Assembly: GCA_963784675.1 (NCBI GenBank) | Contig: CAWASE010000025.1 | Coordinates: 1 to 64,000, forward strand | Length of the DNA stretch: 64,000 bases | From: SCTD01 sp963784675 | GTDB taxonomy: Bacteria; Actinomycetota; Actinomycetes; Mycobacteriales; SCTD01 | Direction of reading: 5' to 3' | Shown here: piece by piece, positions 16,717-24,690 of the stretch | Layout: each line of letters begins with the position of its first letter | Position numbering within the stretch: position 1 is the stretch's first letter | Made by a program: the position numbers and the translations under genes | Notes under the pieces: generated by a model | The model's database searches: none | What the model was told of the DNA's origin: nothing | Seen by the model: only the letters and a program-made list of their open reading frames with translations

Positions 16717-16735
16717 GTGGTGTCCAGGGCTCGGT

Positions 16736-17542
16736 TCAGGTGCCGGTGAACTCCGCGCGCCGCTTGGCCGCACGAGCCGCCAAGCCCTCCTGCAGGTCGG
16801 CCGTCGCGAGCGTCACCGGCTGCGCCAGCGCCTCCCAGCGCAAGGCGTCCTCGAACGACCCGTGCCCGCCGTCGGCCAGCGCGATCTTGTGGAAGCGCTG
16901 TGCGACGGGGGCTCCGGACGCCACCTGGCCGGCATGCTCCAGCGCGCGGGCGACCAGGTCGGCGTCGTCGTAGACCGCACTGGCCAGGCCCAGCCGGAGC
17001 ATCTCGGCAGCATCGAGCACCCGCCCGGTCAGCAGCAGCTCCCGGGCGTGCGCCAGACCCACGACCTCCGGCAGCAGGAAGGTCGTGGCCATCCCGGCCG
17101 CCATACCGAGCTGCGCGAACGGCACGGTGAACTTCGCCGACGCGGCGGCATACCGGATGTCGCAGGACAGCGCGAGCGCCCCGCCGGCACCGACGGCAGC
17201 ACCGTTCACGGCCGCGATCGAGGGCACGTCGAGCTGCCGCAGCGACAACCAGGTGCTGTAGAACGGCAGCATCCGGTCGCGCAGGTCAGCCGGCCGGGCG
17301 TCCGGCTCCGAGGCCAGCCAGCCGACGTCGCCCCCGGCGCAGAACGCCTTGCCCGCCCCGGTGACCACGACGCAGCGCACCGAGCGGTCCCCCTTGAGCG
17401 CCGCCACGGTCTCGCCCCACAGAGCCGTCAGCTCGGTCGTCATCGCGTTGCGCTTGTCGGGCAGGTCCAGCGTCAGCAGGACGACCCCGTCGGCGGGACG
17501 TTCCACGCGCAGCGGTGGGCGGTTCGGATCAGGCTCGGTCAC
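16736..17542 (-). CDS. Enoyl-CoA hydratase/isomerase family protein (268 aa)
   Basis: A crotonase-fold enzyme acting on an acyl-CoA. The oxyanion-hole motifs are present (TGAGKAFCAGGDVG and NGAAVGAGGALALSCDIRYA). At the position of the first catalytic glutamate of rat mitochondrial hydratase the sequence reads VPFAQLGMA instead of a PE motif. The second glutamate position is kept in AHARELLLTGR. It may therefore be an isomerase or other crotonase rather than a classical hydratase. Monocistronic; divergent from the subtilisin gene over 174 bases. Confidence 0.88.
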   Translation of the reverse strand: MTEPDPNRPPLRVERPADGVVLLTLDLPDKRNAMTTELTALWGETVAALKGDRSVRCVVVTGAGKAFCAGGDVGWLASEPDARPADLRDRMLPFYSTWLSLRQLDVPSIAAVNGAAVGAGGALALSCDIRYAAASAKFTVPFAQLGMAAGMATTFLLPEVVGLAHARELLLTGRVLDAAEMLRLGLASAVYDDADLVARALEHAGQVASGAPVAQRFHKIALADGGHGSFEDALRWEALAQPVTLATADLQEGLAARAAKRRAEFTGT

Positions 17543-17603
17543 GACAGGCTCCTCGGTTCGGGGGCTCCAACCTCTCAGGCCACCTGAGATCGGCTCCGCC
17601 TAC

Positions 17604-17619
17604 CCACCCGATCGGGTGG
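17604..17619. promoter_or_regulatory. 16-bp perfect palindrome in a divergent promoter region
   Basis: CCACCCGATCGGGTGG reads the same on both strands. A looser inverted pair CTCAGG/CCTGAG lies about 20 bases to its left. The site sits between the divergent enoyl-CoA hydratase and subtilisin genes, the usual place for an operator. The cognate regulator is unknown. Confidence 0.35.
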
Positions 17620-17716
17620 ACAGAACGGTGCTCGCCGGCGCCGATCTCTGCAGGGACGTCACCGAGGGATCGGGACGCACGACGCAGGCGCCCCCGCGCC
17701 GGACGAGGACCAGATC

Positions 17717-19438
17717 ATGAGCACCCTGCACCCGCACCGCCGCGGCTCCGTCCTGCTGGCGCTGGCCCTGGCCGCCGCGACCTCGTTCGCGGCGCTGGCA
17801 CCCGCGTCGCAGGCGTCGACCCCGGCGCCGGCGGCCACCGTGGTCGTGAGCGGTCCCGCGGGCACGTCCGTGCAGGCGCTGACGTCCGCCGTCGAGCAGG
17901 CAGGCGGGACGGTGCGCGACCGCCTCGAGCTCATCGGCGCCGTGACCGCCGAGCTGCCCGCCGGTGCCCGGCTGCCGTCGGGGCTCACGGTCGTGGCCGA
18001 CCGCGCGCTGCAGCTGGCCGGCAAGGACAAGGGTCCGGGCACGAGCGGGGTCGTCTCGACGGTCCGCGGCACCCTCGGGCTGGGACCGGTCGCGGGAGAG
18101 GGACGGGGGGTGCGCGTCGCCGTCGTCGACACCGGCGTCGCCGACGTCGCCGACCTGGCCGGCCGGCTCACCCACGTCGACGTCAGCCGCAGCAGCGGCG
18201 CCACGCGCGACGCCGTGGGCCACGGGACGTTCGTCGCCGGGCTCGTCGCGGGCGACGGCCGAGGCAGCGACGGGCGCTACGCCGGCGTCGCGCCGGGCGC
18301 GACGGTCCTGGACGTGAAGGTGGCCGACGACCGCGGCGCGACGAGCCTGGTCGCCGTCCTGACCGGGCTGCAGGCCGTGGCGGACGACGGCCACGTCGAC
18401 GTGCTGAACCTGTCGCTGTCGTCCGGCAGCCCGCTGCCCTACCAGATCGACCCGCTGACGCAGGCCCTCGACCGGCTCTGGGACCGCGGCGTGGTCGTGG
18501 TCGTCCCGGCCGGGAACGACGGGCCGGCGGCCGGGAGCGTGGCCTCCCCCGGCGTCGATCCGACGCTGCTGACCGTCGGCGGGCTCGCCACCGGCGGCAC
18601 CCCCGGGCGCGACGACGACACGGTCGCGCCCTGGTCGGCCCGCGGACCGGCGCCCCAGGGCGTGCTCAAGCCGGACCTCGTGGCACCGGGGGTCAGCATC
18701 GTCTCGACCCTGTCGCCCGGCAGCCGGGCAGCCGGCGCGCAGACCCGCACGGATCTGCCCGCCGGGTACGCGACGGGCTCCGGCACGTCGTTCGCCACCG
18801 CCGTCGTCGCCGGCGCCGCAGCCGTGCTGCTGGGCGAGCGCTCGCTGTCGCCGGACGAGGTGAAGGCCCTGCTGACCGGCACCGCCTACCGCGGCCCCGC
18901 GCTGGGCGACGGTGCCGGGGCCGGTGGGGTCGACCTCGCCGCTGCCCTCGGCGCGCGCACGCCCAAGCTCGCCAAGGCCGCCGACCGGTCCGCACCGGGC
19001 AGCGCCAAGACCTGGGGTCCGCTGCTGGACGCCCTCGATCGCCGCGACCAGGCTGCAGCGCAGCGCGCGTGGGACGGCCTCGGCAAGAAGGAGCAGTCCT
19101 GGGCGGCGTCGCTGTGGGCGGCCCGCTCGCCCGAGGCGGACCGGTGGTCGGCGTCGATGTGGGCCGGGCTCGGCTGGGACGGCGACGCCGCGAGCGCACA
19201 GGCCTGGTCCGGCCGGATCTGGGCGGCCTCGAACTGGGCGGCCTCGAGCTGGGCCGCCTCGAACTGGGCCGCCTCGAGCTGGGCGGCCTCGAGCTGGGCC
19301 GCCTCGAGCTGGGCCGCTTCGAGCTGGGCAGCCAGCAGCTGGGGGGCCTCGAGCTGGGGCGCGTCGAGCTGGGCCGCAAGCAGCTGGGCCGCCTCCAGCT
19401 GGGCCGCGAGCAGCTGGGCTGCCGTCGACTGGTCGTGA
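17717..19438 (+). CDS. Secreted subtilisin-family S8 protease with C-terminal Trp-repeat array (573 aa)
   Basis: An exported serine protease. A signal peptide (SVLLALALAAATSFAALAPASQA) is followed by an I9-like propeptide region to about residue 130. The catalytic triad is D138 (VAVVDTGVAD), H169 (GHGTFVAGLV) and S358 (GSGTSFATAVV), with oxyanion N267 (PAGNDGP). From about residue 455 tryptophans become regular. From residue 502 a pentapeptide WAASS (variants WAASN, WGASS) repeats 13 times and ends in WAAVDWS. No LPXTG or membrane anchor is present. The repeat may bind the cell wall or the protease itself; this is inference. Start ATG 17717 gives MSTLHPHRRG. Confidence 0.93.
   Translation: MSTLHPHRRGSVLLALALAAATSFAALAPASQASTPAPAATVVVSGPAGTSVQALTSAVEQAGGTVRDRLELIGAVTAELPAGARLPSGLTVVADRALQLAGKDKGPGTSGVVSTVRGTLGLGPVAGEGRGVRVAVVDTGVADVADLAGRLTHVDVSRSSGATRDAVGHGTFVAGLVAGDGRGSDGRYAGVAPGATVLDVKVADDRGATSLVAVLTGLQAVADDGHVDVLNLSLSSGSPLPYQIDPLTQALDRLWDRGVVVVVPAGNDGPAAGSVASPGVDPTLLTVGGLATGGTPGRDDDTVAPWSARGPAPQGVLKPDLVAPGVSIVSTLSPGSRAAGAQTRTDLPAGYATGSGTSFATAVVAGAAAVLLGERSLSPDEVKALLTGTAYRGPALGDGAGAGGVDLAAALGARTPKLAKAADRSAPGSAKTWGPLLDALDRRDQAAAQRAWDGLGKKEQSWAASLWAARSPEADRWSASMWAGLGWDGDAASAQAWSGRIWAASNWAASSWAASNWAASSWAASSWAASSWAASSWAASSWGASSWGASSWAASSWAASSWAASSWAAVDWS
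19220..19432 (+). repeat. 15-bp coding repeat array encoding WAASS units
   Basis: About 14 units of TGGGCCGCCTCGAGC or close variants, in frame within the subtilisin gene. Third-base variation between units (GCG/GCC, TCG/AGC) shows the array is under protein-level constraint or old, rather than a fresh expansion. Confidence 0.9.
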
Positions 19439-19542
19439 GCACCGGGGGGCCGGGGTCGCGCGCCGCGGCTCAACCCGCGGCCGCCCGCCGCCGATGGCCG
19501 CAGGGAGGACTCGCGTCGCGGGGGTCATGGACGGAGGGTCGG

Positions 19543-21840
19543 ATGAGCACCGAGGTCGGGCGGGTCGTGCGTGACACGGTCGCGCTCGGGATCCTGCTGC
19601 CGCTGGTGGCCCTGCGCGTCGTCGGCGACGCCGGGGCCGTCGCGACCTTCGACACCGGGCTGCCGGGCTCGGGACCGGTGCTGCTGCTGGGTCTGCTGCT
19701 GGTGACGCTGCTGGCCAACCTGGTCGCGGTGCCGGTCCGTCGGGGTGAGCAGGTCGAGGAGCTGACCCTGCTGGAGTCGGCGGTCATCGCCGACGTGCTG
19801 CTGCTGCCGGCCCATCACGCCCTGTGGCTGCCGGCTGCGGCGGTGGTGCTCTCGTCGGTGCTGACCCGGCGTGACCTGACGAAGTCGCTGTTCAACGCCG
19901 GCAACCTGGCGGCCTCCAGCGCCGTGCTGGTGCTGCTCGTCCACCTGGTGGCCGTCCCTGGCGCGGGTCTGTCCTGGCGCACCGTCGTCGCCCTGCTGCT
20001 CGGTCTGGGCGCGTTCACCGTCGTGAACCTGACCAACCTGTCCCGGGTGCTGACGGCGGTGCACGAGATCGAGGCGCGGGCCGTGCTCACCGACGGCGCG
20101 CGGCTGGCCACCCTGACGCTGCCCGCGCACCTGTCGATCGCGGGCAGCGCCGTGCTGGCCGCCAGCGCGGCGCCGGCGCTGCTGCCCTTCTGCTTCCTGC
20201 CGGCCGTGGCCCTGGTCTTCGCGTTCCGGGCCCGCGCGCAGGAGGTCGAGGAGCGCGAGCGGACCGGCCGCCTGCTGGCGCTCTCGCAGGCTCTGGCGGC
20301 GCACCGTGGCGCCGACGAGCTGCTGCCGACGTTCCTGCGCCTGGTGCGGCAGGCCTTCGACGCCGACCTGGCCCTGATCGTGCTGGACGGCGCGGCCCCC
20401 CGTGCGCTCCGCCAGCACCGCGACGCCGGCTTCGACACCGGGCCGGCCGACCCCGACGAGACGGCGCTGCTGTCGACCTCCGGCGGCCCGCCCGCCCGGG
20501 CCGGGTGCGTCGTGGCGCCGATGTCGGCCGACGGACGACGCCTCGGCGTCGTCGCGCTGGTCACCCGGGACCGACGCGCCTCCCCCACCAAGAACGAGCT
20601 GCTCCTGCTCAGCCCGCTGGCGGGGCTGCTGGCGGCCGCGTTGCAGGCCGCCGAGCACGTGCAGCACCTCACCGAAGCCACCAGCAAGCTCCAGGCCGTC
20701 GTCGACCAGTCCTCCGACGGCATCCTGGTGCTGGACGCGGCGGGCGTCGTCCAGCTGTGGAGCCCGGCCCTCACGACCCTGGTCGGGTGCTCCGAGGAGC
20801 AGGCGCTGGGTGCCGCCTTCGGCTCGCTCACCGGCGCCCTGGCCGCGGACGGCACCCCCTGCGACGCCTTCGAGTCCGGCCGGGCCCTGCTCACCCCCGA
20901 GCGGCCGCAGGCCACCGTCGAGCTGACGCTGCTGCGGACCGACGGCGAGCAGCGCGTCGTCCGGTGTGCGCACGCGGCGGTCTTCGAGGACGGCCTGCTG
21001 CAGCGGGACGTCGTGATCGTCCACGACGTCACCCGTGAGCGGCAGGTCGAGCGGCTCAAGGCCGACTTCATCGCGACCGTCTCGCACGAGCTGCGGACGC
21101 CGGTGACGCCGATCAAGGGCTACGCCGAGCTGCTCCGACGCCGCGGCGAGGCGATGACCGTCGAGCGGCGCAACGAGTGCCTCGCGGTCATCAGCGACCG
21201 GTGCGACCACCTGGCCCGGCTGGTGGAGGACCTGCTGCTGGCCTCGCGCATCAGCGCGTCCGAAGGCACCCAGACCACACCGGTCCAGCTGGCCGTCTGC
21301 GACCTGGTCCCGCTCGTGCGCCGGGCTGCCGGCGACTTCGGCGACGACGGCCGCAGGGTGCTGCTGGAGCTTCCGGCCGAGCCGCTGCCCGTGCGCTGCG
21401 ACCCGGTCCGGGTGGTGCAGGTGCTCACGAACCTGATCGGCAACGCGCTGAAGTACTCCGACGCGGACACCCCGGTCCAGGTGCTGCTGAGCCGCTGCGG
21501 CGAGACCGTGGAGGTGCAGGTCCGCGACCGCGGACGGGGCATCCCCGCCGACGAGCTCGAGCGGGTCTTCGAGAAGTTCCACCGGGTCGAGGACCCGCTG
21601 CGGATGACGACGGGCGGCACCGGGCTGGGCCTGTACATCGCGCGTCAGCTCGCGACGGCGATGGGCGGGGGCCTGCGGGCGACGTCGCGCCTGGGGGTCG
21701 GCTCGGTGTTCCACTTCGTGCTGCCGGCACCCTCGTCCGAGCTCGCCCGCATCGGCGGTCCGCCGGCCACGGCAGACGTCGGCACGCCGGTCCGTGACCG
21801 CGTGGCGGGCCCACCGGCCCCCCGCACAGGGCTAGGGTGA
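19543..21840 (+). CDS. Membrane histidine kinase with GAF- and PAS-like domains (765 aa), orphan
   Basis: An N-terminal block of about seven hydrophobic helices (residues 12-235) resembles a membrane sensor domain. A GAF-like domain (about 250-390) and a PAS domain (about 395-500, VVDQSSDGILVLDAAGVVQLW) follow. The phospho-acceptor is H515 in TVSHELRTPVTPIKGYAELL. The ATPase domain shows LIGNALKYSD, VRDRGRGIPADELE and GGTGLGLYIARQL. ATG 19543 is chosen for the GGAGGGT ribosome-binding site and because the frame upstream is antisense-like to the subtilisin. No response regulator is adjacent. Its kinase core resembles that of the other orphan kinase near 8.4 kb. Confidence 0.88.
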   Translation: MSTEVGRVVRDTVALGILLPLVALRVVGDAGAVATFDTGLPGSGPVLLLGLLLVTLLANLVAVPVRRGEQVEELTLLESAVIADVLLLPAHHALWLPAAAVVLSSVLTRRDLTKSLFNAGNLAASSAVLVLLVHLVAVPGAGLSWRTVVALLLGLGAFTVVNLTNLSRVLTAVHEIEARAVLTDGARLATLTLPAHLSIAGSAVLAASAAPALLPFCFLPAVALVFAFRARAQEVEERERTGRLLALSQALAAHRGADELLPTFLRLVRQAFDADLALIVLDGAAPRALRQHRDAGFDTGPADPDETALLSTSGGPPARAGCVVAPMSADGRRLGVVALVTRDRRASPTKNELLLLSPLAGLLAAALQAAEHVQHLTEATSKLQAVVDQSSDGILVLDAAGVVQLWSPALTTLVGCSEEQALGAAFGSLTGALAADGTPCDAFESGRALLTPERPQATVELTLLRTDGEQRVVRCAHAAVFEDGLLQRDVVIVHDVTRERQVERLKADFIATVSHELRTPVTPIKGYAELLRRRGEAMTVERRNECLAVISDRCDHLARLVEDLLLASRISASEGTQTTPVQLAVCDLVPLVRRAAGDFGDDGRRVLLELPAEPLPVRCDPVRVVQVLTNLIGNALKYSDADTPVQVLLSRCGETVEVQVRDRGRGIPADELERVFEKFHRVEDPLRMTTGGTGLGLYIARQLATAMGGGLRATSRLGVGSVFHFVLPAPSSELARIGGPPATADVGTPVRDRVAGPPAPRTGLG

Positions 21841-21898
21841 GCCTCCGCGGCCGCCTGACCGCGTCTGACGGGCCTGTCCCGCGACCGAGGAGCACCTC

Positions 21899-22051
21899 GT
21901 GGCTGAGACCTACAACGGGTACTGCGTCAAGTGCAAGGAGAAGCGCGACTTCGAGGGTGAGGTCAAGGTCAGCGAGTCCGGTCGCCGGATGGCGCAGGGC
22001 CCCTGCCCGGTGTGCAGCACCAAGATGAATCGGATCCTGGGCAAGGCCTGA
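21899..22051 (+). CDS. Small zinc-ribbon protein, DUF5679 family (50 aa)
   Basis: GTG start behind AGGAG; the product reads VAETYNGYCVKCKEKRDFEG and continues to a second CPVC pair. The two CxxC pairs (CVKC and CPVC, 23 residues between the pairs) form a likely zinc ribbon. The DUF5679 assignment is from recognition. Role unknown; such tiny zinc ribbons are common beside housekeeping genes in actinobacteria. It follows the histidine kinase by 58 bases. Confidence 0.88.
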   Translation: MAETYNGYCVKCKEKRDFEGEVKVSESGRRMAQGPCPVCSTKMNRILGKA

Positions 22052-22066
22052 GCTCCGGCTGGGTCC

Positions 22067-22094
22067 TGTGGACGACGCCCGCCCCTGTGGACGA
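22067..22094 (-). other. Pair of DnaA-box-like sites (TCGTCCACA, minus strand)
   Basis: TGTGGACGA occurs at 22067-22075 and 22086-22094, 19 bases apart and in the reverse direction to the 16.4-kb cluster. The short intergenic region also precedes the ThiF-like gene, so another regulatory role is possible. Confidence 0.35.
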
Positions 22095-22132
22095 GCGCGG
22101 CTGCTCGGGCAGGTGACTGCCAGGCTCGCCGC

Positions 22133-23212
22133 ATGCGCCCCTCGCTCCTGCCCACCGCTCGTCCGCTGTGGCGCGACGAGCAGACCGTGCAGCTGGGCTG
22201 CGCCGGACCGCGTTCGGTAGTCCTGAGCGGCGTCGATCCGGCGGTCCGCCGCGTGCTCGCCCTGTGCGACGGCAGCCACGACGAGCAGCAGCTGCTCGTC
22301 GTCGCCGCGCGCGAAGGCTGCTCCCCCGCCCGCGCGGGCCGGCTGCTGACGTTGCTGAGAGACAACGGGCTGCTGGCCGTGCCGGTCGGCCGGGGACAGG
22401 ACGGCATGCGCGCCGACGAGCGCGAGCGCATCGCCGTCGAGACCGGGTCGGGCGCGGTGACGGGCGCGGTGACGGGCGCGGAGGCGGAGGCGGTGACGGG
22501 CGCGGCCAGGCGCGGCTCGGCGCTGGCCGCTCGCCGGCGCGCGAACGTGCAGGTCTTCGGCGCGGGCCGGGTCGGTGCGACGGTCGCCGGCCTGCTCGCG
22601 ACGGCCGGCGTCGGGGGCGTGGACGTCGTCGACGGCGGTCCGACGCGGCCCGAGGACACCGGTGTCGGGGGTCCGGCCCTGTCCGACGTCGGCCGGTCAC
22701 GCGGGGACGCCACCAGGGCCTGGCTCCGGTCGCTGGCCCCCTCGGTGGTGCTGGCCCCGCAGCCCTGCCCTGATCTGGTGGTGCTGGCGCCGCCTCGCAG
22801 GCACCTGCTGACCACCCAGGTCGACGCCCTGCCCCGCGGCGCGGTGCACCTGCTCGCCGAGGTCCGCGACACGGTCGGCATCGTCGGGCCGATGGTGGTG
22901 CCGGGCCGCAGCCCGTGCCTGCGCTGCCTGGACCTCACCCGTACCGGGTTGGACCCTGCGTGGCCGGTGCTCGCAGCGCAGCTGGCCGCTCCCTCCCCCA
23001 GCGTGCAGCCCTGCGACGCAGCGCTCGCCCAGCTCGTGGCCGCGCAGGCGGTCCTGCAGGTGCTGACGCTCATCGACGGAGTGGGCACCCCGGCGAGCCT
23101 GGGAGGCACCCTGGAGCTCGCCCTGCCCGACTGGCGGGTCCGCCGCCGCAGCTGGCCTGCACACGTCGGCTGCGACTGTGGCGCGTCCTCGGCGCTACCC
23201 CCGACCGGGTGA
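22133..23212 (+). CDS. ThiF/E1-like protein related to RiPP cyclodehydratase partners (359 aa)
   Basis: A Rossmann-type E1-like domain starts near residue 140 (VQVFGAGRVGATVAGLLATAG). The N-terminal ~90 residues look like a small winged-helix or PqqD-like domain (LCDGSHDEQQLLVVAAREG). Zinc-type cysteines are present (CLRCLD in the middle and CDCG at the end). The canonical E1 ATP-site arginine is not obvious, so activity is uncertain. It corresponds by context to Rv3196 and precedes the ABC1 kinase by 51 bases on the same strand, as in other actinobacteria. A short in-frame repeat lies at residues 107-124. Confidence 0.78.
   Translation: MRPSLLPTARPLWRDEQTVQLGCAGPRSVVLSGVDPAVRRVLALCDGSHDEQQLLVVAAREGCSPARAGRLLTLLRDNGLLAVPVGRGQDGMRADERERIAVETGSGAVTGAVTGAEAEAVTGAARRGSALAARRRANVQVFGAGRVGATVAGLLATAGVGGVDVVDGGPTRPEDTGVGGPALSDVGRSRGDATRAWLRSLAPSVVLAPQPCPDLVVLAPPRRHLLTTQVDALPRGAVHLLAEVRDTVGIVGPMVVPGRSPCLRCLDLTRTGLDPAWPVLAAQLAAPSPSVQPCDAALAQLVAAQAVLQVLTLIDGVGTPASLGGTLELALPDWRVRRRSWPAHVGCDCGASSALPPTG
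22452..22505 (+). repeat. 12-bp in-frame minisatellite (GCGGTGACGGGC) inside the ThiF-like gene
   Basis: Two direct copies of GCGGTGACGGGC and a third after an 11-base purine insert encode GAVTGAVTGA and AVTGA. It lies in the linker between the N-terminal and E1-like domains. The same 12-mer occurs once more near 42539. Confidence 0.6.
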
Positions 23213-23263
23213 GCAGCGGGACCCCGTCCGGCGCGGGCGCGCCCGGGGGGAGACACTGCCAGG

Positions 23264-24577
23264 GTGAGCGACATCCCCCTGCGCGCGGTGACGCGGTCGG
23301 CCAAGATGGCCGGCCTGCCGCTGGGCATGGCCGGCCGGGCCACGATCGGCCTGGGCAAGCGCCTGGGCGGCCGGCCCGCCGAGATCGTCGCCGCCGAGCT
23401 GCAGGCGCGCACCGCCGAGCAGCTGTTCCAGGTGCTCGGCCAGCTCAAGGGCGGGGCGATGAAGTTCGGCCAGGCCCTGTCGGTCTTCGAGGCAGCCCTG
23501 CCGGAGGAGATCGCCGGCCCCTACCGCGCGGCGCTGACCAAGCTGCAGGAGGCTGCGCCGCCGCTGCCGGCGGCCACCGTGCACGCCGTCCTGGTGCGCG
23601 AGCTCGGTCCCGGCTGGCGGTCGCAGTTCACCTCCTTCGACGACACGCCCGCTGCGGCCGCCAGCATCGGCCAGGTGCACCGCGCCGTGTGGTCCGACGG
23701 CCGCGAGGTCGCCGTGAAGATCCAGTACCCGGGCGCCGGTCCGGCCCTGCTCGGTGACCTCAAGCAGCTGTCGCGGCTGGCCCGGATGTTCTCTGCGCTG
23801 ACTCCCGGGCTGGACGTCAAGCCGCTGCTGGCCGAGCTCACGGCCCGCGTCACCGAAGAGCTCGACTACCGGCTGGAGGCCACGTCGCAGCGGGCGTTCA
23901 GCGAGGCCTACGCCGGCGATCTGGAGATCGCCGTCCCGGAGGTCGTCGCGGGCACCGAGCGGGTCCTGGTCACGACCTGGATGGAGGGGGTGCCGCTGTC
24001 GCGCATCATCTCCGACGGCACTCCGGCCGAGCGTGACCGCGCCGCCCTGCTGCTCGCCCGCTTCCTGTTCTCCTGCCCCGTGCTGGTGGGGCTGCTGCAC
24101 GCCGATCCGCACCCGGGCAACTTCCGGCTGCTGCCCGACGGCCGGCTCGGGGTCATCGACTTCGGCGCCGTCGACCGGCTGCCCGACGGCGCCCCGGAGC
24201 CGATCGGCCGGCTGGCCCGGCTGGCGCTGGCGGGCGACGCGCAGGCGGTGCTCGCCGAGCTGCGGGCGGAGGGCTTCGTGCGCGCCGGCACCGACCTCGA
24301 CGCCGAGGCCCTGCTGGACTACCTCGCCCCGCTGCTGGAGCCGGTGGCCGGACCGTCGTTCCGGTTCAGCCGGCCGTGGCTGCGCGCGCAGGCGGTGCGG
24401 CTGGGCGATCCGCGCAGCCCCGCGGCCCAGCTCGGACGACAGCTGAACCTGCCGCCGTCCTACCTGCTGATCCACCGCGTGACGATGGGCACGATCGGTG
24501 TCCTGTGCCAGCTCGGCGGCGAGGCCGACTTCCGCGCGGAGATGCGCGCGTGGCAACCGGGTTTCAGCGAGCACTGA
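23264..24577 (+). CDS. ABC1/UbiB/AarF-family atypical kinase (437 aa)
   Basis: A protein-kinase-like ATPase of the ADCK/UbiB family. The family-specific N-terminal KxGQ motif is KGGAMKFGQALS (about residues 64-72). An Ala-rich loop replaces the Gly-loop (TPAAAASIGQVHRA). The lysine is in VAVKIQYPG, the catalytic loop is LHADPHPGNF and the metal-binding motif is VIDFGAV. Length is typical. UbiB kinases act in quinone-lipid handling; in a menaquinone-using actinobacterium its substrate is not known. Counterpart of Rv3197 by context. GTG start. Confidence 0.92.
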   Translation: MSDIPLRAVTRSAKMAGLPLGMAGRATIGLGKRLGGRPAEIVAAELQARTAEQLFQVLGQLKGGAMKFGQALSVFEAALPEEIAGPYRAALTKLQEAAPPLPAATVHAVLVRELGPGWRSQFTSFDDTPAAAASIGQVHRAVWSDGREVAVKIQYPGAGPALLGDLKQLSRLARMFSALTPGLDVKPLLAELTARVTEELDYRLEATSQRAFSEAYAGDLEIAVPEVVAGTERVLVTTWMEGVPLSRIISDGTPAERDRAALLLARFLFSCPVLVGLLHADPHPGNFRLLPDGRLGVIDFGAVDRLPDGAPEPIGRLARLALAGDAQAVLAELRAEGFVRAGTDLDAEALLDYLAPLLEPVAGPSFRFSRPWLRAQAVRLGDPRSPAAQLGRQLNLPPSYLLIHRVTMGTIGVLCQLGGEADFRAEMRAWQPGFSEH

Positions 24578-24690
24578 GGCGTTCTTCGTTCGCGTGTCAG
24601 CTTGGCCCCGGCCGTCACGTCAGGGCTCGACGCTCGTTCGTGGGGGCAGGGGTCCGTGCCTTCCGGCGGGACGCAACAGGGGGACGTCAC

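Noticed and set aside
17515..19542. Long plus-strand open frame running through the subtilisin gene into the kinase gene
   Set aside because: It is an out-of-frame shadow: Arg/Gly/Pro-rich composition, no motifs, and the kinase has its own ribosome-binding site at 19543.
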